Assembly (NCBI RefSeq): GCF_019977335.1
Contig: NZ_AP024653.1
Span: 124,001-188,000 of the forward strand
DNA: 64,000 bases
Reading direction: 5' to 3'
DNA from: Arthrobacter sp. NicSoilB4
GTDB taxonomy: Bacteria > Actinomycetota > Actinomycetes > Actinomycetales > Micrococcaceae
Shown here one piece after another: positions 53,648 to 61,168 of the stretch (positions within the stretch are counted from its first letter, which is position 1; every line of letters begins with the position of its first letter). Below the pieces are notes generated by a model. That model had not been told where the DNA came from, searched no databases, and saw only the letters and a list, made by a program, of their open reading frames with translations. A program made the translations under genes and the position numbers.

Positions 53648-54013
53648 GTGCCCGGTCGGGCGGGAAAAGCTGCCCTGCCGGGCATGCGAAACCGGGTCTT
53701 CCCATCAATAAATTTGATGGATAAACTGATGCCGGTCCAGGGGGTGGACTTCCCGAGTTTCGGAGGCAAGAAATTGCACGATCGCGTGATTTTTCCAGAT
53801 TTCTCCGCATTCCAAATGACAATCGCAGACCCGGCGCCGCGACGCGCCACCGATCCGGGCGCCACCGATCCGGGCGCCACGGATCCGGGCGCCGGGGACG
53901 ACGGGGACCCGGCGCCGGAGATCAACGGGGGGCGGCTCAATGCGCCGCCCTTCTCCTGGCTCGGCAACGACGCCTGGCCAAACTTCCCGTTGTGGGCGGA
54001 CAAACCAAGCTGA
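53648..54013 (+). CDS. hypothetical proline-rich protein, uncertain
   Basis: Possible gene of up to 121 aa in the 558-base gap between the GNAT and dhaK genes. From about residue 60 the third codon positions are almost all G/C in this frame, which favours coding. The N-terminal part is A/T-richer, and the true start may be the ATG at 53717 or 53729. It contains a tandem ATDPG repeat and ends with GGRLNAPPFSWLGNDAW. No ribosome site is convincing and no family was recognised. An opposing frame (53587-54003) exists but looks worse. Confidence 0.4.
   Translation: MPGRAGKAALPGMRNRVFPSINLMDKLMPVQGVDFPSFGGKKLHDRVIFPDFSAFQMTIADPAPRRATDPGATDPGATDPGAGDDGDPAPEINGGRLNAPPFSWLGNDAWPNFPLWADKPS
53846..53890 (+). 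repeat. three 15-base tandem repeats
   Basis: GCCACCGATCCGGGC occurs three times in a row (one base differs in the third), coding ATDPG units in the plus-strand frame. Just upstream, CCATCAA-TAAAT-TTGATGG (53702-53720) forms a small dyad. Confidence 0.8.
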
Positions 54014-54158
54014 TGCGCCCGCGGTTGCCGGGGAGGACTGCCGTCCGGGAGAACCCCGTTTCCGCGTCAGAGGTTGTGAATCCGGAGCCTACCGCTGGCA
54101 TGGGCCCCGGTAGTAGGGTCTAAGCAAGCAGCCAGGACACCATCCAGGGAGCACAGCC

Positions 54159-55160
54159 ATGAAGAAGCTCATCAATGATCCCCGCGCCGTGGTTGACGAG
54201 TCAGTGGAGGGCTTCGGGCTTGCCCATGCCGACCTCGTGACCGTTTTTGCGGACCCCAAATACATCGTGCGCAAAGACGCGCCGGTGGCAGGAAAAGTCG
54301 GACTGGTCTCCGGCGGCGGCAGCGGGCATGAGCCCCTGCACGGCGGCTACGTCGGCATGGGAATGCTCGACGCCGCGGTGCCGGGCGCCGTGTTCACCTC
54401 GCCCACGCCCGACCAGATCCTCCCGGCCACCCTTGCCGTCAACTCAGGCGCCGGCGTCGTGCACATCGTGAAGAACTACACAGGCGACGTCCTTAACTTT
54501 GAGACGGCGGCCGAACTGGCCCAGGCCGAAGGCGTGGACGTCCGCACCGTGCTGGTCAACGACGACGTTGCGGTGCAGGATTCGCTGTACACCGCCGGGC
54601 GGCGCGGCGTAGGCGGAACGGTCCTCGTGGAAAAGATCGCCGGTGCCGCCGCCGAGCGCGGGGACAGCCTTGACGCCGTCGCCGCCGTGGGAGACCGGGT
54701 CAACCAGAACGTGCGCAGCATGGGCGTCGCGCTGACCGCCTGCACCGTCCCGCACGCGGGGGCACCAAGCTTCGTGCTGGAGGAAAACGAAATCGAAATC
54801 GGCATCGGCATCCACGGTGAACCCGGCCGGCACCGCATCGCGATGGAGAACGCCGACGGGATCACAGACCGCCTGCTGGAGCCGGTGGTCAGCGACCTCG
54901 GGCTCGCCTCCGGAGACAAAGTGCTCCTGTTCGTCAACGGCATGGGCGGCACCCCGCAGAGCGAGCTCTACATTGTTTACCGCCGTGCCGCGCAGCAGCT
55001 GGCCGGGCAGGGCATCACCGTGGCACGCTCGCTGGTCGGAAACTACATCACCTCCCTCGAAATGCAGGGCTGCTCCATTACCGTCCTTCGCCTCGATGAT
55101 GAGATGACGGCCCTTTGGGATGCGCCCGTGCACACCCCGGCCCTCCGCTGGGGCGTCTGA
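54159..55160 (+). CDS. dhaK: dihydroxyacetone kinase subunit DhaK
   Basis: Substrate-binding subunit of the PTS-type dihydroxyacetone kinase (333 aa). It has [19 protein letters not shown], the [26 protein letters not shown] region, and [13 protein letters not shown]219 in [12 protein letters not shown] is the residue that binds dihydroxyacetone covalently as a hemiaminal in the family. The ATG at 54159 follows CAGGGAGCACAGCC. dhaL begins two bases after its stop, and dhaM follows. Confidence 0.95.
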   Translation: MKKLINDPRAVVDESVEGFGLAHADLVTVFADPKYIVRKDAPVAGKVGLVSGGGSGHEPLHGGYVGMGMLDAAVPGAVFTSPTPDQILPATLAVNSGAGVVHIVKNYTGDVLNFETAAELAQAEGVDVRTVLVNDDVAVQDSLYTAGRRGVGGTVLVEKIAGAAAERGDSLDAVAAVGDRVNQNVRSMGVALTACTVPHAGAPSFVLEENEIEIGIGIHGEPGRHRIAMENADGITDRLLEPVVSDLGLASGDKVLLFVNGMGGTPQSELYIVYRRAAQQLAGQGITVARSLVGNYITSLEMQGCSITVLRLDDEMTALWDAPVHTPALRWGV

Positions 55161-55162
55161 CC

Positions 55163-55789
55163 ATGGGGCTGGACGTCACCTGGGCAGTGCGGTGGCTGAC
55201 CCTTTCAGCCCAGGCCATGGCGGAGCACCGGGAAGAACTCATCGAGCTGGACCGGCCGATCGGCGATTCTGACCACGGCGAGAACATGGACCGCGGCTTC
55301 AAGGCGGTGATGGTCAAGATAGCCGAGACGCCGCCGGAAACGGCAGGGGCCGCCCTGAAGCTGACCGCGATGACCCTGATGTCCAAGGTTGGCGGGGCAG
55401 CAGGGCCGTTGTACGGCACAGCCTTCCTCCGGGCGGCCACGGCGCTGGGCGAGGCGGCCGACATCGACGCCGGCACGCTCGCCTCAGCGTTCCAGGCCGC
55501 GAGGGACGGGATCGTGGCCCGCGGAAAGGCCGAATCAGGCGACAAGACGATGGTTGATGCCTGGACCCCAGCTGTTGACGCCGCCGCTGCCGCTGCCGGG
55601 GACAGCGATGTGCGCAAGGTCCTGCTGGCCGCCGCGGAGGCGGCCGAGGCCGGAGCCGTCTCCACCGACCCCATGCTCGCCCGCAAAGGGCGCGCCAGCT
55701 ACCTGGGGGAACGGAGTATCGGCCACCGGGATCCGGGAGCCGTCTCCAGCGCCCTGATCCTGCGGGCCGCCGTCGGGGCAGCCGAATGA
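55163..55789 (+). CDS. dhaL: dihydroxyacetone kinase subunit DhaL
   Basis: ADP/nucleotide-binding subunit that passes phosphate from DhaM to dihydroxyacetone on DhaK (208 aa). The Mg-binding aspartates D30, D35 and D37 are in ELDRPIGDSDHGENMDRGF, where the second loop position is Ser instead of the usual Gly. Other marks are TLMSKVGGAAGPLYGTAF and the C-terminal KGRASYLGERSIGHRDPGA. The ATG at 55163 lies just after the dhaK stop. It overlaps the dhaM start by four bases. Confidence 0.95.
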   Translation: MGLDVTWAVRWLTLSAQAMAEHREELIELDRPIGDSDHGENMDRGFKAVMVKIAETPPETAGAALKLTAMTLMSKVGGAAGPLYGTAFLRAATALGEAADIDAGTLASAFQAARDGIVARGKAESGDKTMVDAWTPAVDAAAAAAGDSDVRKVLLAAAEAAEAGAVSTDPMLARKGRASYLGERSIGHRDPGAVSSALILRAAVGAAE

Positions 55790-56460
55790 CGGTCAAGCTC
55801 GTCGTCGTCTCCCACAGTGAAAAGATTGCCGACGGCGCCGTCGAGCTTGCCGCCCAGATGGCGCCCGATGTCCTGATCCTTTCCGCCGGCGGTACCGACG
55901 ACGGCCGGATCGGCACCAGCCTCGAGCGGGTCATGGCCGCGCTGGAACAGGCAGCGGACGCCAACAAGGACGGCACGGTCGTCCTGACGGACCTGGGTTC
56001 GGCGGTGATGACCGCCGAGTCCGCGCTGGAGTTCCTGGCGGATCCTACGTCCGTGCTCCTGGCAGATGCTCCCCTTGTCGAGGGGCTCGTTGCCGCCGCC
56101 GTGGCCGCCCAGGCCGGAGCGGACGCCGCGGGTGTGAAGGAGGCCGCGGAAGCCGTCTACAGGCCGCCGGCCGCGCCGTCGCACACGCATGAGCATCGTC
56201 CCCCGGAGGCGACAGGGGACTTTGAACTGGTCAACCAGGCCGGCATGCACGCCCGTCCGGCCGCGAAGATCTCCGGCGGGCTGTCCGGCCTGGACGCCGA
56301 GGTGACCATCAACGGCGCCGACGGCGCGTCGATGACGGAGCTCATGATGCTCGGCGCGGCGAAGGGCACGGTGCTGCACGTCGAAGCCAGCGGCCCGGAC
56401 GCCGCCAAGGCCGTGGACTATCTGCGCGGACTGATCACGGCGGGCTTCGGGGAACCCTAG
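55786..56460 (+). CDS. dhaM: DhaM phosphotransferase subunit fused to HPr
   Basis: Phosphoryl donor of the Dha system (224 aa) with two domains. The N-terminal EIIA-Man-type DhaM domain (about 1-125) has active-site H10 (VVSHSEKIADG) and LTDLGSAVMTAE. A P/H-rich linker (RPPAAPSHTHEHRPP) leads to a C-terminal HPr domain (about 145-224) with H155 in NQAGMHARPAAKI. The EI-like domain found in E. coli DhaM is absent, so the phosphate must come from the cell's general EI. The ATG overlaps the dhaL stop by four bases. Last gene of dhaKLM. Confidence 0.93.
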   Translation: MTVKLVVVSHSEKIADGAVELAAQMAPDVLILSAGGTDDGRIGTSLERVMAALEQAADANKDGTVVLTDLGSAVMTAESALEFLADPTSVLLADAPLVEGLVAAAVAAQAGADAAGVKEAAEAVYRPPAAPSHTHEHRPPEATGDFELVNQAGMHARPAAKISGGLSGLDAEVTINGADGASMTELMMLGAAKGTVLHVEASGPDAAKAVDYLRGLITAGFGEP

Positions 56461-56470
56461 CTGCCGGTGC

Positions 56471-57163
56471 TCACGCCGTACCGGCCGCGGTCAGGTCCGG
56501 TGCCGGCGCGGCTTCCCGGGACCAACTCCATGCGATCCACCCGCCGCCAGCCGCCATGAGCAAAGCCCCCGCGGCTTGGGTCGGCAGGCTGCTTCCCGTC
56601 GTCGCCAGGCCCAGAACAACCCCCAGGGCATAGAACACGACGGCGCCGGCCACCCAGAGCGCCCCGGCCCAGCGGGGCAGCACGTGGGAACGCCACACCG
56701 CGACGCCCAGCAGCACGTTGCCAAGGAGGGCGAGCAGGAGGCCAAGCAGGAACGCCCCAGTCATGGACCAAGGGAATTCCAGCTGCATCACGTCGTGGTG
56801 TCCGGCCAGGTAGGCTCTGCCGATTGCCGGCGTGGCAAAGGTGGAAACCGCGGCCGGCACCAGCAGCAATGCCGTGCCGGCGACGGCGGTGACCATCGCC
56901 GCCAGCGCCAGCCGCCCAACCCGGCTGTTTGCCAGGCAGCAGCCGAGGGCAAAGACGCCAAAGATCGCGAGGATGGTGCCGGCCGTGCTGCCGAAGATAT
57001 GGCTGACCTGGTATGAATCGGAACTGACGAACCGGGCCCAGGCATCCGGGTCCTTCTCCTGGTCCGGCTGCGGCTCAAGCGTCGCCCAGGCAGTAACGAG
57101 CGCCGATACCGGCAGCGCCCATAGCCCTGCCCGGATCCAGTGGCTGATGTTCTTCGAGTTCAC
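56471..57163 (-). CDS. hypothetical six-helix membrane protein
   Basis: Integral membrane protein of 230 aa with about six hydrophobic segments. Segment 1 is AGLWALPVSALVTAWAT, and segment 2 is in SHIFGSTAGTILAIFGVFALGCCLA. It has a periplasm-like loop QPDQEKDPDAWARFVSSDSYQ between the first two. No recognised family or motif. It lies on the same strand as, and 24 bases downstream of, a lipoprotein gene, so the two may be a unit. It converges with dhaM (10 bases between stops). Function unknown. Confidence 0.75.
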   Translation of the reverse strand: MNSKNISHWIRAGLWALPVSALVTAWATLEPQPDQEKDPDAWARFVSSDSYQVSHIFGSTAGTILAIFGVFALGCCLANSRVGRLALAAMVTAVAGTALLLVPAAVSTFATPAIGRAYLAGHHDVMQLEFPWSMTGAFLLGLLLALLGNVLLGVAVWRSHVLPRWAGALWVAGAVVFYALGVVLGLATTGSSLPTQAAGALLMAAGGGWIAWSWSREAAPAPDLTAAGTA

Positions 57164-57187
57164 GCTGTACTCCTTGCTCCGGGCGGG

Positions 57188-57685
57188 TTAGCCGGACTGC
57201 CGGAGGCCTTCCGCATCCAGCAGCACCCCAGCCGAGATGAACCTTCCGCACTGCTCGCCGTAGGGGTACGCAACCCGCGGGGTGAAGGTCAGGGTCCGGA
57301 CCGCCAGGGGCAGCCCGTCGGTGCCGGTGCCGCTTGAAGCAGCCTCGATGGGGGACTCCGTCAGCGGATCGAGCAGGAGCATCCCCGTCAGGGTGCCGTC
57401 CGGCGAGGAGGTTGCGGAGCAGGGCCGGTCCCCGCCGCCGGACCCCGCTTCGCAGCCCTGATCCACCGACGTGCTGCCGGGCAGGAGCCCAAGTTCGGCC
57501 TCCGTGCACCGGCTGTCCTGGCAGGCCTTCAGCCGGAGGGTTTTCACGGATCCGGCGTACTCGCGCGCCACGGTCAGGGCAACCACCGGAGCCTGGGCGA
57601 TCGCGGGGCATGCCGCCTCGGTCTGGCACCCGGTGACCAGGAGTGCCGCGCAACCCAGACCCGCCACTGCCGCGAACGTGCGCAT
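57188..57685 (-). CDS. hypothetical lipoprotein
   Basis: Exported lipoprotein of 165 aa: signal peptide MRTFAAVAGLGCAALLVTGC with the lipobox LVTGC (Cys20). The mature part has several cysteines (ACPAIAQ, KACQDSRCTEA, QGCEAGSGGGDRPC, GEQC) that could form disulfides. No family recognised. It ends 24 bases before the membrane protein gene at 56471-57163 on the same strand. Function unknown. Confidence 0.75.
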   Translation of the reverse strand: MRTFAAVAGLGCAALLVTGCQTEAACPAIAQAPVVALTVAREYAGSVKTLRLKACQDSRCTEAELGLLPGSTSVDQGCEAGSGGGDRPCSATSSPDGTLTGMLLLDPLTESPIEAASSGTGTDGLPLAVRTLTFTPRVAYPYGEQCGRFISAGVLLDAEGLRQSG

Positions 57686-57753
57686 GTTTCAGGGTAGTTC
57701 CGGGAGTCCCGTTCAGCTAGGGCCTTCGGTCGGGCGGATCAGGGTGGACGGGA

Positions 57754-58782
57754 TCAGGCGGGAAGCTGAAAACCGGAAGGATGCAGCACGGCCAGCCCGT
57801 CGACGAGGAGCCCGGCCAGGGCGCGCTCCAGCTGCTCCGGGGCGGAGTTGAGCCGGTGCAGGGCGGCAAGCGGAATTCCGATCCCGTCCGGTTCGAAGCC
57901 GAGGTCCACCGGAGCCCGCTGGAACAACTCCGGGGCCACCGGCGACTCGGCAACGCGGAGCACGGCCATCACGGCTCCCCGCACCTGGCGGTCGGTTCCG
58001 TGCCACGACTGCCCCTTCGGCATGTACGTCGGCGGCGGCTCGCCGGCGGCCAGCCAGGCGCAGGAGGAGCTGACCGGGCATTCCCGGCATTTCGGCGACC
58101 GCGCAGTGCACACCAGCGCCCCGAGTTCCATGACGGATGCGTTCCAGCGGACGGAGGAGCCGACGTCGTCGGGCAGCGCCTGCGCGGCCAGCCGCATCTC
58201 GGCGGCGGTCAGCGCCTGCGACGGCAGGGCCGCGCCGGAAAACAGCCGGGCATGCACGCGGCGGATATTGGTGTCCACCACGGTTTCACGGCGCCCGAAG
58301 GCGAAAGCCGCGACGGCCGCAGCGGTATAGCTCCCCACCCCCGGCAGCTCCAGCAGGTCCGGGTACGTGCCGGGGACCCTGCCGCCATGGCTGGCGCCGA
58401 TCGCGACGGCGGCCGCGTGCAGCCGCAGCGCGCGCCGGGGGTATCCCAGCCGTCCCCAGGCCCGGACCGCTTCGCCGGCGGGCTCACGGGCCAGGTCGGC
58501 AGGCTCGGGCCAGCGCTTCAGCCACTCCTCCCAGACCGGCAGCACACGCACCACCGGGGTCTGCTGCAGCATGATCTCACTGACCAGCACGCCCCACGGT
58601 GTGCAGTCAGCAGCGCGCCACGGCAGGTCGCGGGCGTTCGCCTCGAACCAGGCGGCGAGGGCGTCATGAATGGCGGGCAGCGGGAGGGCCGCCGGAGTAT
58701 CTTCCGGGCGGGCGGCAACAACGGGGGCAGCGGGGGAGTCGGCGAGAGCTTTGATGGATTCAGCGTAATAGATGAGGGCCAC
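57754..58782 (-). CDS. mutY: A/G-specific adenine glycosylase
   Basis: Removes adenine mispaired with 8-oxoguanine (342 aa). The helix-hairpin-helix glycosylase core has catalytic E69 (VSEIMLQQTPVVRV), LPGVGSYTAAAVAAFAFG, and catalytic D171 (VVDTNIRRVHARL). The Fe-S cluster cysteines follow in CTARSPKCRECPVSSSC. The MutT-like C-terminal domain is short. The start is GTG at 58782 (VALIYYAESI); the frame remains open upstream but would cross the divergent promoter. About 35 N-terminal residues precede the core. Confidence 0.94.
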   Translation of the reverse strand: MALIYYAESIKALADSPAAPVVAARPEDTPAALPLPAIHDALAAWFEANARDLPWRAADCTPWGVLVSEIMLQQTPVVRVLPVWEEWLKRWPEPADLAREPAGEAVRAWGRLGYPRRALRLHAAAVAIGASHGGRVPGTYPDLLELPGVGSYTAAAVAAFAFGRRETVVDTNIRRVHARLFSGAALPSQALTAAEMRLAAQALPDDVGSSVRWNASVMELGALVCTARSPKCRECPVSSSCAWLAAGEPPPTYMPKGQSWHGTDRQVRGAVMAVLRVAESPVAPELFQRAPVDLGFEPDGIGIPLAALHRLNSAPEQLERALAGLLVDGLAVLHPSGFQLPA

Positions 58783-58825
58783 AGTCCGCCCGCGGCGTGG
58801 GAGGGCTCCATACCCGGCGCGGTTC

Positions 58826-58836
58826 TCTAGCCTAGA
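58826..58836. promoter_or_regulatory. overlapping divergent -10 elements
   Basis: TCTAGCCTAGA is a near-perfect palindrome. Read on the plus strand it gives TAGCCT six bases before the ATG at 58840; on the minus strand it gives TAGGCT about 47 bases before the mutY GTG. Confidence 0.45.
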
Positions 58837-58839
58837 AGG

Positions 58840-59565
58840 ATGGGCAGGCAAGACAATTCAGGAACCCGGGGTTCCCGGCCGGGGGCTTCCGGCAGCGGAG
58901 CAACGGCGGCGCGCAAGCCTGCCCGCAAGCCGGCCCGGAAACCGGTCAGCCCCGTCTACCGCCGCCGCCGGCTGTTCGTGGGCGCCGCCCTGCTGCTCGT
59001 GATCGCCGTCGTCATCGGCGGGTTCGCCGCCGTCTCCAGTGTCCTCAACGCCGGGCAGTCTTCCTCCGCCGGGCAGTCTTCCTCCGGTGGAGAAGCGGCG
59101 CCGTCGGGCCAGGAAACGGGACCCGCCGCCGGACCGGAAACCACGGCTTCACCTTCGGCCACTCCGGAGGGGAACGGGTGCGAGCAGAATCTCGTGACCG
59201 TCACCGCCGCCACGGACAAGCCCGCCTACGCCGAAGGCGAGAACCCGGTGCTGACGCTAAAGGTTACGAACGGCAACCGGGTTCCGTGCGAGATCAATAT
59301 CGGCACTTCCCAGATGGAATTCCTCGTGACCAGCGGTTCGGACCGGATCTTTTCCTCCACTGACTGCCAGGCGGATGCCACCGACCTCGTGAAGACCGTC
59401 GCGCCGGGGCAAAGCGAGACGGCAAACTTCCCCTGGCAGCGCAACCGCACACTCCAGGGCTGTGCGCCGATCGAGGCCAAACCGGGAGCGGGCGGCGCTT
59501 ATTACGTCTTCACCGCGCGGCTGGCGAACAAGACCAGCCCCAAAGCCGTGTTCCAGCTCAACTGA
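58840..59565 (+). CDS. hypothetical membrane-anchored extracellular protein
   Basis: Protein of 241 aa with a basic, repeat-bearing cytoplasmic tail (KPARKPARKPARKPV), one membrane helix (LFVGAALLLVIAVVIGGFAAV, about residues 45-65), and a low-complexity S/G/P linker (AGQSSSAGQSSSGG). A C-terminal beta-rich extracellular domain (EGENPVLTLKVTNGNRVPCEINIG) has cysteines that may pair. It resembles actinobacterial DUF4232-like or BsuPI-like domains only loosely. It appears leaderless and is divergent from mutY. Function unknown. Confidence 0.75.
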   Translation: MGRQDNSGTRGSRPGASGSGATAARKPARKPARKPVSPVYRRRRLFVGAALLLVIAVVIGGFAAVSSVLNAGQSSSAGQSSSGGEAAPSGQETGPAAGPETTASPSATPEGNGCEQNLVTVTAATDKPAYAEGENPVLTLKVTNGNRVPCEINIGTSQMEFLVTSGSDRIFSSTDCQADATDLVKTVAPGQSETANFPWQRNRTLQGCAPIEAKPGAGGAYYVFTARLANKTSPKAVFQLN

Positions 59566-59566
59566 T

Positions 59567-59632
59567 CCCGTCGGCTGCTCCGTAGGTGCCGTTTTGAGGG
59601 TCCAAAAGGGCACCTACGGAGCAATCGACGGG
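59567..59632. terminator. large bidirectional terminator hairpin
   Basis: CCCGTCG...GCTCCGTAGGTGCC pairs with GGCACCTACGGAGC...CGACGGG (two stems of 14 and 7 bp with a three-base internal loop). The centre adds TTTTG/CAAAA pairing. It separates the converging membrane protein and disA genes. Confidence 0.8.
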
Positions 59633-59643
59633 GGCGGCGGGAA

Positions 59644-60720
59644 TCAGAGGAAGCGGTCCAAAAGGCTGGCCTCGGCCATCCGGCTCAGGCCCTCACGGAC
59701 CGTCCGGGCGCGCTGGTCGCCGATGCCATCCACCGTCATGAGGTCATCGATCGTGGCCGCCATCAGGAACTGCAGGCCGCCGAAATGGTCCACCAGGCGG
59801 TCTGCGACGGCCTTCGGGACAGCCTTCAGCCCGGAGAGCAGCCGGTAGCCGCGCGGCTGGACGACGGCGTCGAGGTTGGCCTCGCCGCCGGCGAAGCCAA
59901 CGATCCCGGCGATCTTGCCCAGGTCGATCAGCTCGGTGGGTCCCAGGTTCACGAGCGACTTTACGGCGAGGTCGATGTCCTCGGCGGACGTGTCCGGGCC
60001 CGAGTAATCGCGGATGATTACGTCGCTGCCGGGGCCGCGGCCCACGGTCAGCTCGTCCAGCTGGAGCGAGAGCAGCCGGCCGTCCTCGCCGAGTTCCAGC
60101 ACGTACTGGGAAATCTCCTCCGAAATCCGGCGGACCATCTCCTGGCGCTGCAGGGTCACGGCAACGTCGCGGACCGTCACCATGGCCTCGATTTCCAGGG
60201 CCGACAGGGAACTGGTCACCTGGTCCAGGCGCGAGCGGTAACGTTCCAGGGTTGCCAGGGCCTGATTGGCGCGGGCCAGGACCTTTTCCGAGCCCTCCAG
60301 GACGTGCCGCAGCCCGTTCACGTAGAGGGCGATGATCTGCATGGACTGGCTGACCGAGATCACCGGGACGCCCGTCTGGATGGCCACCCGCTCGGCGGTC
60401 CGGTGCCGGGTGCCGGATTCCTGGGTCTCGATGCTGGAGTCGGGCACCAGCTGGACGGCCGCACGCAGGATGTTGCTGGCGTCCTTGTCGCAGATGATGG
60501 CGCCGTCCATTTTGGCCAGTTCCCGCAGGCGGGTGGGGGAGAAATCGATGCCGATGTCGAAGCCGCCGGAACAGATGGATTCGATGGTCCTGTCGATACC
60601 CAGCACGATCAGGGCGCCGGTCCGCCCGCGGAGGATGCGCTCCAGGCCGTCGCGGAGGGCGGTGCCCGGAGCCACTCGGCCCAGCGTCGCCTTGAGTGAA
60701 TCTTCAGGGCTCCGAGCCAT
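59644..60720 (-). CDS. disA: DNA integrity scanning diadenylate cyclase DisA
   Basis: Makes cyclic di-AMP from two ATP and scans DNA for branched structures (358 aa). The DAC domain has D72-G73-A74 (AKMDGAIICD) and G103-TRHRTAERV, both required for catalysis in the family. A long helical spine follows (about 150-280) and then a helix-hairpin-helix DNA-binding domain at the end (LMTVDGIGDQRARTVREGL). The ATG at 60720 has AAGGGAATATCT upstream; the TTG at 60735 lies in that ribosome site. radA, its common upstream neighbour, is not here. Confidence 0.95.
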   Translation of the reverse strand: MARSPEDSLKATLGRVAPGTALRDGLERILRGRTGALIVLGIDRTIESICSGGFDIGIDFSPTRLRELAKMDGAIICDKDASNILRAAVQLVPDSSIETQESGTRHRTAERVAIQTGVPVISVSQSMQIIALYVNGLRHVLEGSEKVLARANQALATLERYRSRLDQVTSSLSALEIEAMVTVRDVAVTLQRQEMVRRISEEISQYVLELGEDGRLLSLQLDELTVGRGPGSDVIIRDYSGPDTSAEDIDLAVKSLVNLGPTELIDLGKIAGIVGFAGGEANLDAVVQPRGYRLLSGLKAVPKAVADRLVDHFGGLQFLMAATIDDLMTVDGIGDQRARTVREGLSRMAEASLLDRFL

Positions 60721-61168
60721 AGATATTCCCTTCAAAGGTGCGGGCCTCTGCCCGCAGGTGCGCCGGTTTCCAGTGTTTTCCCTGTGTTGCCGGCAGGATC
60801 AAAAGTACTCGGTTCCCCGCTCTCACCATAGTAGAGGTAAAGCGGGCCAACTTCCGCACGGACAAGCCCCAAAGTGGTCCAAAAAGACGCCCGCCGGAAC
60901 GCCTCCGGAATGCCTGGCAGGAGCCCTTTGCGCGACCGCACTTTTGACCCTTGATGCTCCCTGGCCGGGACCACTTCGCGGCTGCGGCACGTGCTGCGAT
61001 AAACTTGGAGCCTTGGGGTGCACCGTCTGCCCGGCGCCGCGCCCCAACTAACTCCAGCAGTTCCGCAGAACTCCCGAACAGCCCGCGCTCCTCCGAATAA
61101 CCCGCGCACCAGCCGGATCCCGCAGGCCCGGGACCGCAATCATTCAAAGCCGCAGCGAAAGTAGCACC
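60721..61168. other. 448-base divergent intergenic region disA/prfC
   Basis: No gene is supported here. It must hold the disA promoter (an A/T-richer stretch about 60795-60840 with TACTAT on the minus strand) and the prfC promoter. TAAACT at 61000-61005 is a good -10 candidate for prfC, which would leave a 5' leader of roughly 155 bases. I saw no known riboswitch in that leader. Confidence 0.5.

Noticed and set aside
53587..54003. Minus-strand frame opposite the orphan ORF before dhaK
   Set aside because: Worse codon pattern than the plus-strand frame and no ribosome site.
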